A stretch of DNA of 64,000 bases from Micropruina glycogenica (GTDB taxonomy: Bacteria > Actinomycetota > Actinomycetes > Propionibacteriales > Propionibacteriaceae): the NCBI RefSeq assembly GCF_900289045.1, contig NZ_LT985188.1, positions 1,364,001-1,428,000 of the forward strand, in the 5' to 3' direction. The notes under the pieces are model-generated. The model worked only from the letters and a program-made list of their open reading frames with translations. It had not been told where the DNA came from and ran no database searches. Shown here piece by piece: positions 28,236 through 40,187 of this stretch (position 1 is its first letter; each line of letters opens with the position of its first letter). Both the position numbers and the translations under genes were made by a program.

Positions 28236-29969
28236 ATGGCGTCGATCACCACGTTCTTCAGGCTCGAGCCCGACCCGCTGCGGCCCGACGTCACGGTGGG
28301 TGCGACCGCGCCGCTGCACGACCCGCTGTGGCTGTTGGCCCGGCAGTGGCAGACCGGCGAGTTCGCCGCGCAAGACGGCGGCACGCCCGTCGTGGCCCGC
28401 TGGCGCGGAGTGGTGGCGCCGCCGACCCGGTTCGTGGCCGGCCGCATTCCGCCCGACACCCAGCTGCAGGCACCGCGCTTCGATGCGTCGGCGGCACCGT
28501 TGGAGACGCTGATCGAGGCGGTCGGGACGACGCTGCCGGCGGGTGCCGACGGGTTGGCCGGGCTGCGGCTCGGCGTCGACACCGGACGGCTGTTTCTGCG
28601 GCTGTTCGCCGCGCAGAGCACGTCGCGCGACTACGGCCCGGCCCTGGTCACGGCGTTCGCGGTGCCTCGCTACGCCGACGACGTGCTGGCCCAGGCCGAT
28701 CAGGCCACGGCCGGCTATGCGCGGCTGCATGGCGGCCGCAGCCTCGACGGTCGCCGGTTGCGCGCCGAGCTGGCGGGGCGTCCGTTGCCCCGGTTCGGCG
28801 AGCAGGTCGCCGCGGGCGACGTGGCCGAGGTGCGCGCGGCCTGCGCCGACTGGCTGGCCCTGGTGGCGGAGCTGTTCGACGACGTCGACGCTGCCGCAGA
28901 GAGTTGGCAGCCCGACCGGTTCGAGTACACCGCGTCGATCTCGGCGCGGCTCGGCCCGAGCGGCTTCGACGAGACCACGCTGACCGCGCAGCGCTACGAC
29001 AGCGACGTGCTCGACTGGTACGAGTTCGACGTCAACGGCGAGGTGAACCTGGGCACCACACCGGCCGAGGCGGGCGAGACGCTGGTGCGCACGGTGATGC
29101 CGGCTCCGGTGACGGCGCCGGGCCTGCCGGCGCGGCGGTTCTGGGAGTTCGAGGACGCCGCGGTCAACCTGGCCGCCCTCGCCCCCGCCGAAACCGACCT
29201 GGCCCAGGTGCTGCTCATCGAAACCCTGTCTGGCTACGGCAACGACTGGTTCGTGATCGGCGTCGACCTGCCGGTCGGACGGCTGGTGCGCTCGACCTCG
29301 TTGGTGGTCACCGACACCTTCGGTGCGCGCACGCTGTTGAACCCGATCGGCACCACTTCCGCCTTGGCGCCCGGCTGGAGCATGTTCCAGCACGCGATGC
29401 CCTTCGACGACGCGGCCCCCGAGGGTGCGACGATCCGCAACCTGTTGTATCTGGCGCCGCGGCTGGCCCGTCCGGTGGTCGGCGGCGTGGTCGAAGAGGT
29501 GCTGCTGGCCCGCGACGAGGTGGCCAACCTGAGTTGGGCGATCGAGCAGATCGTCGAGTCGCCGCTGCAGGGGCCGGTGCGGCTGAGTTCGGCCCGTCCG
29601 CCCGACCCGCCGGGGGACCCCGACGTGGCCCCCGACTACCACCTGGCGCAGGCGCCACCCCCGCACTGGATTCCGCTGCTGCCGGTGCGCACCGGGTCCG
29701 ACGAGCAGGTGTCGCTGGCCCGCGGTTCGGTGCTCGACCTCGACGGACGCCGGGTGGTGACGAGCGTCACCGAGCTGCTCGGCGGTGGCCCGGACGGCGC
29801 CCTGCTGATTCCCGAAGAAGAGGTGCCGGTGGGTGGGCTGCTGGTGCAGCGCAGCTACCAGGCCGCCCGCTGGACCGACGGCACCCTGCACGTCTGGGCC
29901 GCACACCGCACCAAGGTGCCGGGCTCGGTGCCGCCCAGCGGCGTCCGGTACGACTACCTGATCGAGTGA
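28236..29969 (+). CDS. Unknown 577-residue protein, last gene of five-gene operon
   Basis: The ATG follows the previous stop by a single base. The N-terminus has FFRLEPDPLRPD and the block HDPLWLLARQWQTGEFAAQD (about 28-47), which I recall as the hallmark of this uncharacterised family. Later blocks include YGNDWFVIGVDLPVGRLVRS and NLLYLAPRLARPVVGGVVEE. The C-terminus is beta-rich (QRSYQAARWTDGTLHVWAAH). No signal peptide or membrane span is seen. The operon ends 64 bases before the stop of the convergent dop gene, with a REP-like GGGAGATCCCGGCG word in between. Confidence 0.75.
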   Translation: MASITTFFRLEPDPLRPDVTVGATAPLHDPLWLLARQWQTGEFAAQDGGTPVVARWRGVVAPPTRFVAGRIPPDTQLQAPRFDASAAPLETLIEAVGTTLPAGADGLAGLRLGVDTGRLFLRLFAAQSTSRDYGPALVTAFAVPRYADDVLAQADQATAGYARLHGGRSLDGRRLRAELAGRPLPRFGEQVAAGDVAEVRAACADWLALVAELFDDVDAAAESWQPDRFEYTASISARLGPSGFDETTLTAQRYDSDVLDWYEFDVNGEVNLGTTPAEAGETLVRTVMPAPVTAPGLPARRFWEFEDAAVNLAALAPAETDLAQVLLIETLSGYGNDWFVIGVDLPVGRLVRSTSLVVTDTFGARTLLNPIGTTSALAPGWSMFQHAMPFDDAAPEGATIRNLLYLAPRLARPVVGGVVEEVLLARDEVANLSWAIEQIVESPLQGPVRLSSARPPDPPGDPDVAPDYHLAQAPPPHWIPLLPVRTGSDEQVSLARGSVLDLDGRRVVTSVTELLGGGPDGALLIPEEEVPVGGLLVQRSYQAARWTDGTLHVWAAHRTKVPGSVPPSGVRYDYLIE

Positions 29970-30033
29970 CCGGGGGTCGAGTCGGGAGATCCCGGCGAGA
30001 CCAACTGGCCCTACCCGTCGAGCAGGTGCGGCG

Positions 30034-31392
30034 TCAGAGCCTCGCGTTCACGTACCCATCCAGACCGCCGGCCTCCCCGACGTCCACAGCAGTACCACCG
30101 AACGGGTCGTCGAGTCGCACCCGCCGCCGTCCGGAGCCGAGCAGCACCCACGTCCAGTCGACCGCACCCACCGATGCCGCGCGCTCGCCCGCCAGCCGGC
30201 CTCGGACGTACGCCCGGGTGTCCGAAGACGGCTCGACCATCGCCCGCTCGACCTCGCTCGACGACACCAACTCGGGCATCCGGCCCGCCCGCACCAACGC
30301 CGCGTACGGGCTGCGGTCGCTCAACTCGGCCCAGGTCAGGTCGAGCTGCGCAAGGCGCGGGTGATCCCAGTCGAGCCCGTCACGCCGTCTGAAGCTCTGC
30401 AACAGGTTGAGCTTCGCCACCCAGTCGAGTTCGCCGCAGGCCAGCGGCCCACTCTCAAGGCGGTCGAGGGTTGCCGACCACGCGCCGAGCACCTCGGCGT
30501 CACCCACACCCGCAGCCTGAACCTGAGCGTGATAGTCGCGCTGCACCTGGACGGCGGTCAGCCGACGTCCATCGGTCAGTTCGAGTCTCGCGGTGCAGCC
30601 GAGGTCGCGGCTGACCGCCTGCACGGCGCCAAGCGGATCGGCGAGTCGAACCGGTTTCAGGGCACCGGCTTCGATTGCCGCCAGCACCGCCGATGCCGTG
30701 CCCAGCTTCAGCCACGTCGAGGTGTGTGAACGGTTGGCGTCACCGGCGATCACGTGTAGCCGGCGCCAGCGCGAGCGGTCGGCGTGCGGCTCGTCGCGGG
30801 TGTTGATCAGCGGACGCCGAATCGTGGTCTCGAGCCCCGTGATCGCCTCGAAGAAGTCCGCCCGCTGCGACAGCTGAAAGCCGGGCTGCGTGCTGGCCTG
30901 GCCCAGCCCGACCCGTCCGGCACCGGTGAACACCAGCCGGGTCACCACGAACGGCAAGAAGCCCTCGACGATCGCCTCCCAGGCGACCGCCCGACTGATC
31001 AGGTGGTTCTCGTGATAGCCGTACGACGCTCCTTTGCCGTCGGTGTTGTTCTTGAACAGCAGCACCGGTGTGCCGAGTGCCTCGGTCGCCGCGCGGGCTC
31101 CTTCGGCCACGATCGCGTCACCGGCCAGGTCGGCCAGCAGCGCACCCCGTGGCGAGGTGACCTCCGGCGTCGAGTATTCGGGGTGCGCGTGGTCCACGTA
31201 GAGCCGCGCGCCGTTGCCCAGAAATCGGTTGTGGCTGTCTTCGAGCGGAATCGAGTGGTCGTCGTCCAGCCGTGCCCGCGTGCCCGGGCCCGGGTAGCTA
31301 TCGACCACCGCGGCCGAGACCACGCTCGGGTGCAGCTCGGGCCGTCCGGGCGCCAGAATGCCGTACTCGGTCTCGGTTCCCAGCAGCGGCAT
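30034..31392 (-). CDS. dop: Pup deamidase/depupylase Dop
   Basis: 452 residues starting MPLLGTETEYGILAPG; a second ATG three codons upstream (31401) is possible. The glutamine-synthetase-like active-site features are present: GTETEYG (base-binding Glu), NGARLYVDHAHPEYSTPEV, FKNNTDGKGASYGYHENHL, QLSQRADFFE and NTRDEPHAD, then RRLHVIAGDANRSHTSTWLK. The HPEYSTPE and GDAN variants favour Dop over the ligase PafA. It converts Pup-Gln to Pup-Glu and removes Pup from targets. A TACGAT -10-like box lies a few bases upstream, so the message may be nearly leaderless. In other actinobacteria pup follows directly; here the five-gene operon lies between. Confidence 0.93.
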   Translation of the reverse strand: MPLLGTETEYGILAPGRPELHPSVVSAAVVDSYPGPGTRARLDDDHSIPLEDSHNRFLGNGARLYVDHAHPEYSTPEVTSPRGALLADLAGDAIVAEGARAATEALGTPVLLFKNNTDGKGASYGYHENHLISRAVAWEAIVEGFLPFVVTRLVFTGAGRVGLGQASTQPGFQLSQRADFFEAITGLETTIRRPLINTRDEPHADRSRWRRLHVIAGDANRSHTSTWLKLGTASAVLAAIEAGALKPVRLADPLGAVQAVSRDLGCTARLELTDGRRLTAVQVQRDYHAQVQAAGVGDAEVLGAWSATLDRLESGPLACGELDWVAKLNLLQSFRRRDGLDWDHPRLAQLDLTWAELSDRSPYAALVRAGRMPELVSSSEVERAMVEPSSDTRAYVRGRLAGERAASVGAVDWTWVLLGSGRRRVRLDDPFGGTAVDVGEAGGLDGYVNARL

Positions 31393-31432
31393 GCCCCACA
31401 TCGTAGGGTCGCGCTCCCCCTAGGCTGATGTC

Positions 31433-31798
31433 ATGAAGTGGTGGACGACCCTCGGCCTCGATCTGATCGTGGTGCTGCTGTTCGCAACGATCGGACGGCT
31501 CTCGCACGGTGAGGCGGCCGACCCCCTGGGCGTTCTGACCACGGCGTGGCCGTTCGTGATCGCCCTGGCCGGCGTGACCGTGGCCCTGATCGGCATGCAG
31601 CGCCCCACCGACACCTGGCTGAACGGGCTCTTCGTCTGGGCCGGCACCCTCGGCTTCGGCATGTGGATTCGCGCCAACTGGGGCGAAGGCGTCCAGGCCA
31701 GCTTCGTGGTCGTGGCCGGCATCTTTCTGGGTGCCCTGATGATCGGCTGGCGGGTCATCGCCGCCCGCCGCTCGGCGCGAGTTGGGGACGGTTCCTAA
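31433..31798 (+). CDS. DUF3054-type small membrane protein
   Basis: 121 residues with four hydrophobic segments: TLGLDLIVVLLFATIG, AWPFVIALAGVTVALIG, GLFVWAGTLGFGMWIRANWG and SFVVVAGIFLGALMIGWRVI. The motif FATIGRLSHGE and the four-helix layout match DUF3054 proteins, which lack a known function. TAGGCT lies 6 bases before the ATG and there is no Shine-Dalgarno, so a leaderless transcript is likely. The last codons (RVGDGS) and stop coincide with a GGGGACGGTTC repeat, which may have replaced the original C-terminus. It is divergent from dop, with only about 30 bases between starts. Confidence 0.8.
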   Translation: MKWWTTLGLDLIVVLLFATIGRLSHGEAADPLGVLTTAWPFVIALAGVTVALIGMQRPTDTWLNGLFVWAGTLGFGMWIRANWGEGVQASFVVVAGIFLGALMIGWRVIAARRSARVGDGS

Positions 31799-31823
31799 CT
31801 CCCGCCAGCTCTGCGCGACCAGG

Positions 31824-31866
31824 GGTCTCGGCAAGCTCGACCAGCGGGCAACTCGACCAGCGAAGG
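31824..31866. repeat. Dispersed GGTCTCGxCAAGCTCGACCAGCGG repeat copies
   Basis: GGTCTCGGCAAGCTCGACCAGCGG at 31824-31847, followed by a partial copy AACTCGACCAGCG. It is the same family as at 11146-11210. It fills the short gap between the DUF3054 gene and the stop codon of arc. Confidence 0.7.
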
Positions 31867-31871
31867 GTTGA

Positions 31872-33542
31872 CTACTGGTTGACTTGGCGGCCGCCGCGCA
31901 GCGTGCGCATGAACGTGATCCGTTCGCCCTTGCGGCCCGAGATGCGGGCCCAGTCGTCGGGGTTGGTGGTGTTGGGCAGGTCTTCGTTCTCAGCGATCTC
32001 GTCGGCGCACGCGGTCAATAGATGGTCGAGCCGCACGCCGTCGTCGCCGCCGGCCAACACGTCCTTGATCGCGGCCTTCTTGGCCCGACCGACGATGTTG
32101 GCCAGCATCGCGCCCGAGGTGAAGTCCTTGACGAAGAGCACCTCACGGTCGCCCGAGGCGTAGGTGACCTCTAGGAAGCGGTTCTCGTCTGAGGTCGAGT
32201 ACAGGCGTTCGACCGTCGCATGGATGAGCGCCTGGCGGAAGTCTGCGGCGGGTTGCGTTGGGAGATCCCGGCGTTCGCCGGGATGACGGGAAGGGTCGCC
32301 GGGATCACGGGAAGAGTCGCCGGGGTTCAGCGGGGTCTCGTCGGTGAGGTACTTGGCCAGAATCTCGCGGGCCGCGGCGGCGTCCGGGCGGTCGAGCTTG
32401 ATCTTCGAGTCCAACCGTCCGGGCCGCAGAATCGCCGGGTCGATCAGGTCTTCGCGGTTCGTGGCGCCGATGATGATCACGTTGGTCAAGCCCTCGACGC
32501 CGTCGATCTCGCTGAGCAACTGCGGCACCACCGTCGACTCCATGTCGGAGCTGACCCCGCTGCCCCGGGTGCGAAACAGCGAGTCCATCTCGTCGAAGAA
32601 CACGATCACCGGACGGCCGTCGGCCGCGTGTTCGCGGGCCGTGGCGAAGATCACCCGAATCTGCCGCTCGGTTTCGCCGACGTACTTGTTCAACAACTCG
32701 GGGCCTTTGATGTTCAGGAAGTGGCTGCCCACTCCCCCGCCTACCTGCTCGGCCAGCGAGTTGGCCACCGCCTTGGCGATCATCGTCTTGCCGCAGCCGG
32801 GCGGCCCGTACAGCAGCACTCCCTTCGGCGCCGGCAACTGATAGCGGGCGTACAGGTCGCGGTGCAGAAACGGCAACTCGACGGCGTCCCTGATCTGCTC
32901 GATCTGGGCGCCCAGCCCACCGATGTCGGCGTAATCGACGTCGGGCACCTCGTCGAGCAGCAGTTCGTTGACGTCGGAGCGTTCCACGACCCACAACGCC
33001 AGCCCGGCCCGCCGATCGGCGGCCACGCTCTGCCCCGGCTGCACGTCACCCAGGGCGGCCGCCGCCGTCAGCAGGTGTTCGTCGTCGCCGCCCCCGCCGA
33101 CCAGAAGGCGTCCGTCGGCCAGCACGTCACGGACCACCACCACGTCGAACTGCGCCGCCTCAGGGCCGGTGGCCACCAGCATCATCGCCTCGTTGAGCAG
33201 CACTGACGACCCTGCACGCAGTTGCGGCTCGGTCAGGTCGGGGCTCACCGCCACCCGCAGCACCCGACCGCCGACGAACACATCAGCCAGGCCCGGTTCG
33301 GGCACCCCGAGCACCACGCCGTGCGCCTGCGGCGGGTTCGAGAGCGCCTCCAACTGGGCACGCATCGCCAGCAGCGACTCGCGCGCCTCACGCAGCGTGA
33401 CGTTCAGCTTCTCGTTCTGCTGGGCCAGCGAACGGGCGTCGGCCCGGGCGTCGGCCAGCCGACGCTCGGCGATCTCGGCCGCCCGCTCACGTGCGTCGGC
33501 CCGCGCCTGCGCCGCCTCGACCGGATCTTGGGGCACCGTCAC
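31872..33542 (-). CDS. arc: Proteasomal/ARC AAA+ ATPase (Mpa homologue)
   Basis: 556 residues from a GTG at 33542 that overlaps the trmI stop (GTGA), with AGGAG upstream; the frame is open further upstream but runs through trmI. The N-terminal coiled coil (about 7-65, [19 protein letters not shown]...) binds Pup in homologues. OB domains follow, then Walker [17 protein letters not shown], Walker [13 protein letters not shown], and [20 protein letters not shown]. Near the C-terminus [23 protein letters not shown] is typical of the family. It ends RGGRQVNQ and lacks the GQYL tail that opens the 20S gate in Mycobacterium. Residues about 407-430 are an in-frame REP-like insertion. It unfolds pupylated proteins. 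Confidence 0.95.
   Translation of the reverse strand: MTVPQDPVEAAQARADARERAAEIAERRLADARADARSLAQQNEKLNVTLREARESLLAMRAQLEALSNPPQAHGVVLGVPEPGLADVFVGGRVLRVAVSPDLTEPQLRAGSSVLLNEAMMLVATGPEAAQFDVVVVRDVLADGRLLVGGGGDDEHLLTAAAALGDVQPGQSVAADRRAGLALWVVERSDVNELLLDEVPDVDYADIGGLGAQIEQIRDAVELPFLHRDLYARYQLPAPKGVLLYGPPGCGKTMIAKAVANSLAEQVGGGVGSHFLNIKGPELLNKYVGETERQIRVIFATAREHAADGRPVIVFFDEMDSLFRTRGSGVSSDMESTVVPQLLSEIDGVEGLTNVIIIGATNREDLIDPAILRPGRLDSKIKLDRPDAAAAREILAKYLTDETPLNPGDSSRDPGDPSRHPGERRDLPTQPAADFRQALIHATVERLYSTSDENRFLEVTYASGDREVLFVKDFTSGAMLANIVGRAKKAAIKDVLAGGDDGVRLDHLLTACADEIAENEDLPNTTNPDDWARISGRKGERITFMRTLRGGRQVNQ
32261..32325. repeat. REP-like repeat inserted in frame within arc
   Basis: Plus strand GGAGATCCCGGCGTTCGCCG then GGATGACGGG (32261-32290) is the REP-like family also seen at 61673-61702 and 63513-63600; its core ATCCCGGCG-TT-CGCCGGGAT is a perfect palindrome. 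A partial second unit (CGCCGGGATCACGGG) follows. On the coding strand it is read as [18 protein letters not shown], between TDETPLNP and the conserved helix [10 protein letters not shown]. It adds residues without a stop or frameshift. Confidence 0.85.
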
Positions 33543-34486
33543 GACTGCTCCTGCGGCGACTCGTCCGCCGACACCTCGACCGGCACCTCCACGCCGGGCG
33601 GACGAGGCCCGGTATAGTCCGGTCCGTACGCCCCAGGTGCCGGACGGCGGCGGCGAAGCGGAGCGGTGACCCCCGGCGCCAGCCGTCGAGTGAAGATCAG
33701 AAAGCCGGTGTGCCCGGTGGTGCTGTGCCCCGGCCTGATCGCCAGTCCTTCGGCGTGCCAGCCCCGCGCGGTCAGCTCGCTCGCGGCCGGCTCGGTGAAG
33801 CCACCGTGGGCGCGAATCGTGTCCATGGTGCGACCCATCTGGGTGGTGGTCGCCACGTAGCAGCACAACATGCCGCCGCCCTGCAGCACTCCAGCCACCG
33901 CATCGATGCATTCCCAGGGCGCCAACATGTCGAGAATCACCCGGTCGACCGGCTCGGGCCCGATGTCGGCCGCAAGGTCGCCGATGCGTAGCTGCCAGGC
34001 CGGGTGCTCGCCGCCGATGAAGCGCTCGACGTTCTGCTTGGCCACCGCCGCGAAGTCGGGCCGCCGTTCGTAGGAGTACAACACCCCTGAGGGCCCGATC
34101 GCCCGCAGCAGGTGCAGGCTCAGCGCCCCCGAGCCGACGCCGGCCTCGAGCACCCGGGAGCCCGGAAAGATGTCGGTCTGCACCAGAATCTGCGCTGCGT
34201 CCTTGGGGTAGATCACCGCCGCCTCACGCGGCATGGTGACCGTGAACTCCTCCAGCAGTGGACGAAACGCCACGTACGCCACGCCGCCGGTCGAGGTGAC
34301 CACGTTGCCGTCGGGTCCGCCGATCAGCTCGTCGTGGCCGATGCCGCCCCGGCTGGTGTGAAAGGTCGCTCCGGCGCGCAGCAGCACCGAGTGCCGCCGG
34401 CCTTTCGGGTCGGTCAGGGTGACCCGCTCCCCAGCCGTCAACGGCCCCGTGCGCACACCTGCAAGATTCACGTTCAGTTCTTCCAT
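33539..34486 (-). CDS. trmI: tRNA (adenine-58-N1)-methyltransferase TrmI
   Basis: 315 residues from the ATG at 34486 with a GGGGGG run upstream; a GTG at 34498 is an alternative. N-terminal beta domain ([22 protein letters not shown]), then the SAM-binding Rossmann fold: [20 protein letters not shown] (motif I), [18 protein letters not shown] and [13 protein letters not shown] (motif IV, DMLAPWE typical of TrmI). It methylates A58 in the T-loop using SAM. It overlaps the upstream lipoprotein gene by 13 bases and arc by 4, so the three form an operon. The trmI-arc-dop-pup linkage is a known actinobacterial arrangement. The C-terminal 50 residues are Pro-rich and less conserved. Confidence 0.93.
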   Translation of the reverse strand: MEELNVNLAGVRTGPLTAGERVTLTDPKGRRHSVLLRAGATFHTSRGGIGHDELIGGPDGNVVTSTGGVAYVAFRPLLEEFTVTMPREAAVIYPKDAAQILVQTDIFPGSRVLEAGVGSGALSLHLLRAIGPSGVLYSYERRPDFAAVAKQNVERFIGGEHPAWQLRIGDLAADIGPEPVDRVILDMLAPWECIDAVAGVLQGGGMLCCYVATTTQMGRTMDTIRAHGGFTEPAASELTARGWHAEGLAIRPGHSTTGHTGFLIFTRRLAPGVTAPLRRRRPAPGAYGPDYTGPRPPGVEVPVEVSADESPQEQS

Positions 34487-35967
34487 CGAGCCCCCCACAA
34501 CGCCAACTGCCAGCCGGGGCCGAGCGCCTCACCGACCAACTCGACCTTGCTGCGCAGAAACAGCACGCCGTCGACCTCGGCGATCGGCACCACGGTGGCG
34601 TCGACCGCGGCCTGCTTTTGAATCTCTGACAGGGCCGGCAGTTGCACGTCGTCCTTGCTCGACGAGCGAATGCGCTCTTCGAGCGCTTCGAGCTTGTCGG
34701 CGCTGCCGGGCAGCGGGTTCTGCAGATAGTCCTGCAGCCAACCCAGCGCGGTGTTCACCTGCGGTGCGCTGTCGCGCAGCTCGAGGTCGGCGGTCTCGCG
34801 CTCGGTGACCAGCCGGACGGTGATGCCCAGCCCGGTCTGCAGTCGGTCGGCCACATGCCTGGCCAGGTCTTCCATGCCGGGCGATGAGTTGGTGAACCGC
34901 AGCGTGACGGTGATCGCAGGATCCATCCTCGGTAGCTTGGGGTCGCCGCCCACCGAGAACGAGTCGGTGTGACCGTCGATCGCCGTGGGCAGCAACGACG
35001 TCGCTGTTCGGTCGGCCTGCAGCGCCACGGCCACCGCCTGGCGCAGTGCAGCATCGGCGCGCAGCTTGCTCGTGGGCAGCCACACCAGCCGTTGCAGCAC
35101 CGCTCCGGGCAACTGCCAGCGGTAGAAGCCTGGGTCGACGCCCTTCTCTTGGAAGTCACGTATGTGGGCGTGCAGCCGGTCGATGGCCGCCGGGCTGAGG
35201 GTGCGCCACACGATGTCGGCCTGCTGATCGGTCAGGGCCTCTTCGGCGGTGGGCGAGTCGGCCCACTGAATGCGAATCTTCGGCATGTCGGTGCCCAACG
35301 GCCCCACATAGTCGGGGTACTTGGTGATGGTCAGGCCGCGGTTGTTCCAGCCGTCCAGCATGTACGGGCCGCTGCCCAGGGGCGCCTGGTCGACAGGCCT
35401 GAGCTTGTCTGAGTCGTAGGCGTCCTCATCGACCACGGACGCCGCCGGCACCGCCAACCCGTACCCGAACTGGTTGTCGGGGTACTTCAACCGAAACCGC
35501 ACCGTGTACTCGTCAGGGGTCTCGATGCTGCGCAGCGCCCCCAGCAGCGACAACTGCCGGGGAGCCAGCCGCAGCGCCCGCTGCAGGCTGAACTTCACAT
35601 CGGACGACGTCAGCGGGTGACCGCTGGTGAACAGCAGGCCCTTGGGCAGCGAGCACTCGAACACCGTCGGTGCGGTGTAGAGACACTCCTTGGCCAGGTC
35701 GGGTTTGAGCAACTGCGTGCTCGGCTGCACCAGCATCAGGCGCTGAAACAGGTCGAGCACCACCATCGAATCCGAGTCGTTCTTCACCCCGGCCGGGTCG
35801 GTGGTGGTGGCCGGCTGCGCGGTCATCACGGTGAACACCCGGTTCGCCGTGGGCGTGGTCAGCGTCGAGGTCGGCAGCGGCGCCGGCGTGCGCAGGCACC
35901 CCGTGAGCGCCAGCGCCGTCACACCGGCGGTCGCTAGCGCACACAGACGTCGAACAATGGGGGGCAC
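34474..35967 (-). CDS. Family-5 extracellular solute-binding lipoprotein
   Basis: About 497 residues from the GTG at 35967; a GTG at 35994 is also in frame. The signal (VRRLCALATAGVTALALTGC) ends in a lipobox. Mature sequence has family-5 (oligopeptide/nickel binding-protein type) features: TTDPAGVKNDSDSMVVLDLFQRL near the N-terminus, GHPLTSSDVKFSLQRAL, LGSGPYMLDGWN and a C-terminal ADLELRD...LQDYLQNP block. It would bind a peptide-like ligand outside the cell and deliver it to an ABC importer, but no permease or ATPase gene is nearby, so it may be an orphan or serve another importer. It is first in the operon with trmI and arc and is divergent from metH. Confidence 0.85.
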   Translation of the reverse strand: MPPIVRRLCALATAGVTALALTGCLRTPAPLPTSTLTTPTANRVFTVMTAQPATTTDPAGVKNDSDSMVVLDLFQRLMLVQPSTQLLKPDLAKECLYTAPTVFECSLPKGLLFTSGHPLTSSDVKFSLQRALRLAPRQLSLLGALRSIETPDEYTVRFRLKYPDNQFGYGLAVPAASVVDEDAYDSDKLRPVDQAPLGSGPYMLDGWNNRGLTITKYPDYVGPLGTDMPKIRIQWADSPTAEEALTDQQADIVWRTLSPAAIDRLHAHIRDFQEKGVDPGFYRWQLPGAVLQRLVWLPTSKLRADAALRQAVAVALQADRTATSLLPTAIDGHTDSFSVGGDPKLPRMDPAITVTLRFTNSSPGMEDLARHVADRLQTGLGITVRLVTERETADLELRDSAPQVNTALGWLQDYLQNPLPGSADKLEALEERIRSSSKDDVQLPALSEIQKQAAVDATVVPIAEVDGVLFLRSKVELVGEALGPGWQLALWGARWKN

Positions 35968-36083
35968 GGACCCAAGGGTAGAGGTTTCGTCCACCGAGCG
36001 AGGTTCGGGCCACCGCGGGCGGCTCGCGTACAGTTGGCTAGCTGATCTGCCTGGCAGCCGAGCCGAACGAAGGGAGCGTGCCG

Positions 36084-39851
<3,768 letters not shown>

Positions 39852-40187
39852 GCGCCGCATCGCGGGTGGACACGCGCTCATGCCGATGATCGAGCTTGCA
39901 GATCCATCTGGTGCCGAGAGGCCAGGCATGAATTCGACCGACCACCGTGAGTGCCGCATGGACGCTCACCGCGTGATCTACAGGCCTCGCTGATGACTCT
40001 TGTGCCAGTCTGGTCCAGACCGAATAGTTCGGCCCGTACTCGCAAGCTTCTTCGGTACTCTTGCAAATGGCGAACGCCGAAGAGCTTGCGACCTTTCGTG
40101 CGCCGTCCCGCGGGCCTGAGCGGTCGTGATCCATGCGATCCACTTAGTTCCCGACGTCCTCGATACCGCTCTCTGGAAGGAGATAGT
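39852..40187. other. Gap after metH: junction of second island, with inverted repeat
   Basis: 336 bases with no supported gene. CGCAAGCTTCTTCGG at 40041-40055 and CCGAAGAGCTTGCG at 40077-40090 form an inverted repeat with one unpaired base and a 21-base loop, about 100 bases before the NACHT gene start. Base composition falls from here into the NACHT gene, so the left edge of the island lies in this gap. A GAGCGC...GCGCTC hairpin just after the metH stop may end metH transcription. Confidence 0.5.

Noticed and set aside
14906-29969. Contractile injection system or phage tail operon
   Set aside because: Large same-strand genes suggested it, but no sheath, tube, baseplate, spike or AAA ATPase gene is recognisable. 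I keep the cluster as unknown.
35968-36083. Possible cobalamin, SAM or SAH riboswitch before metH
   Set aside because: The gap is only about 115 bases and lacks the conserved B12 box or SAM/SAH core sequences I could recognise.
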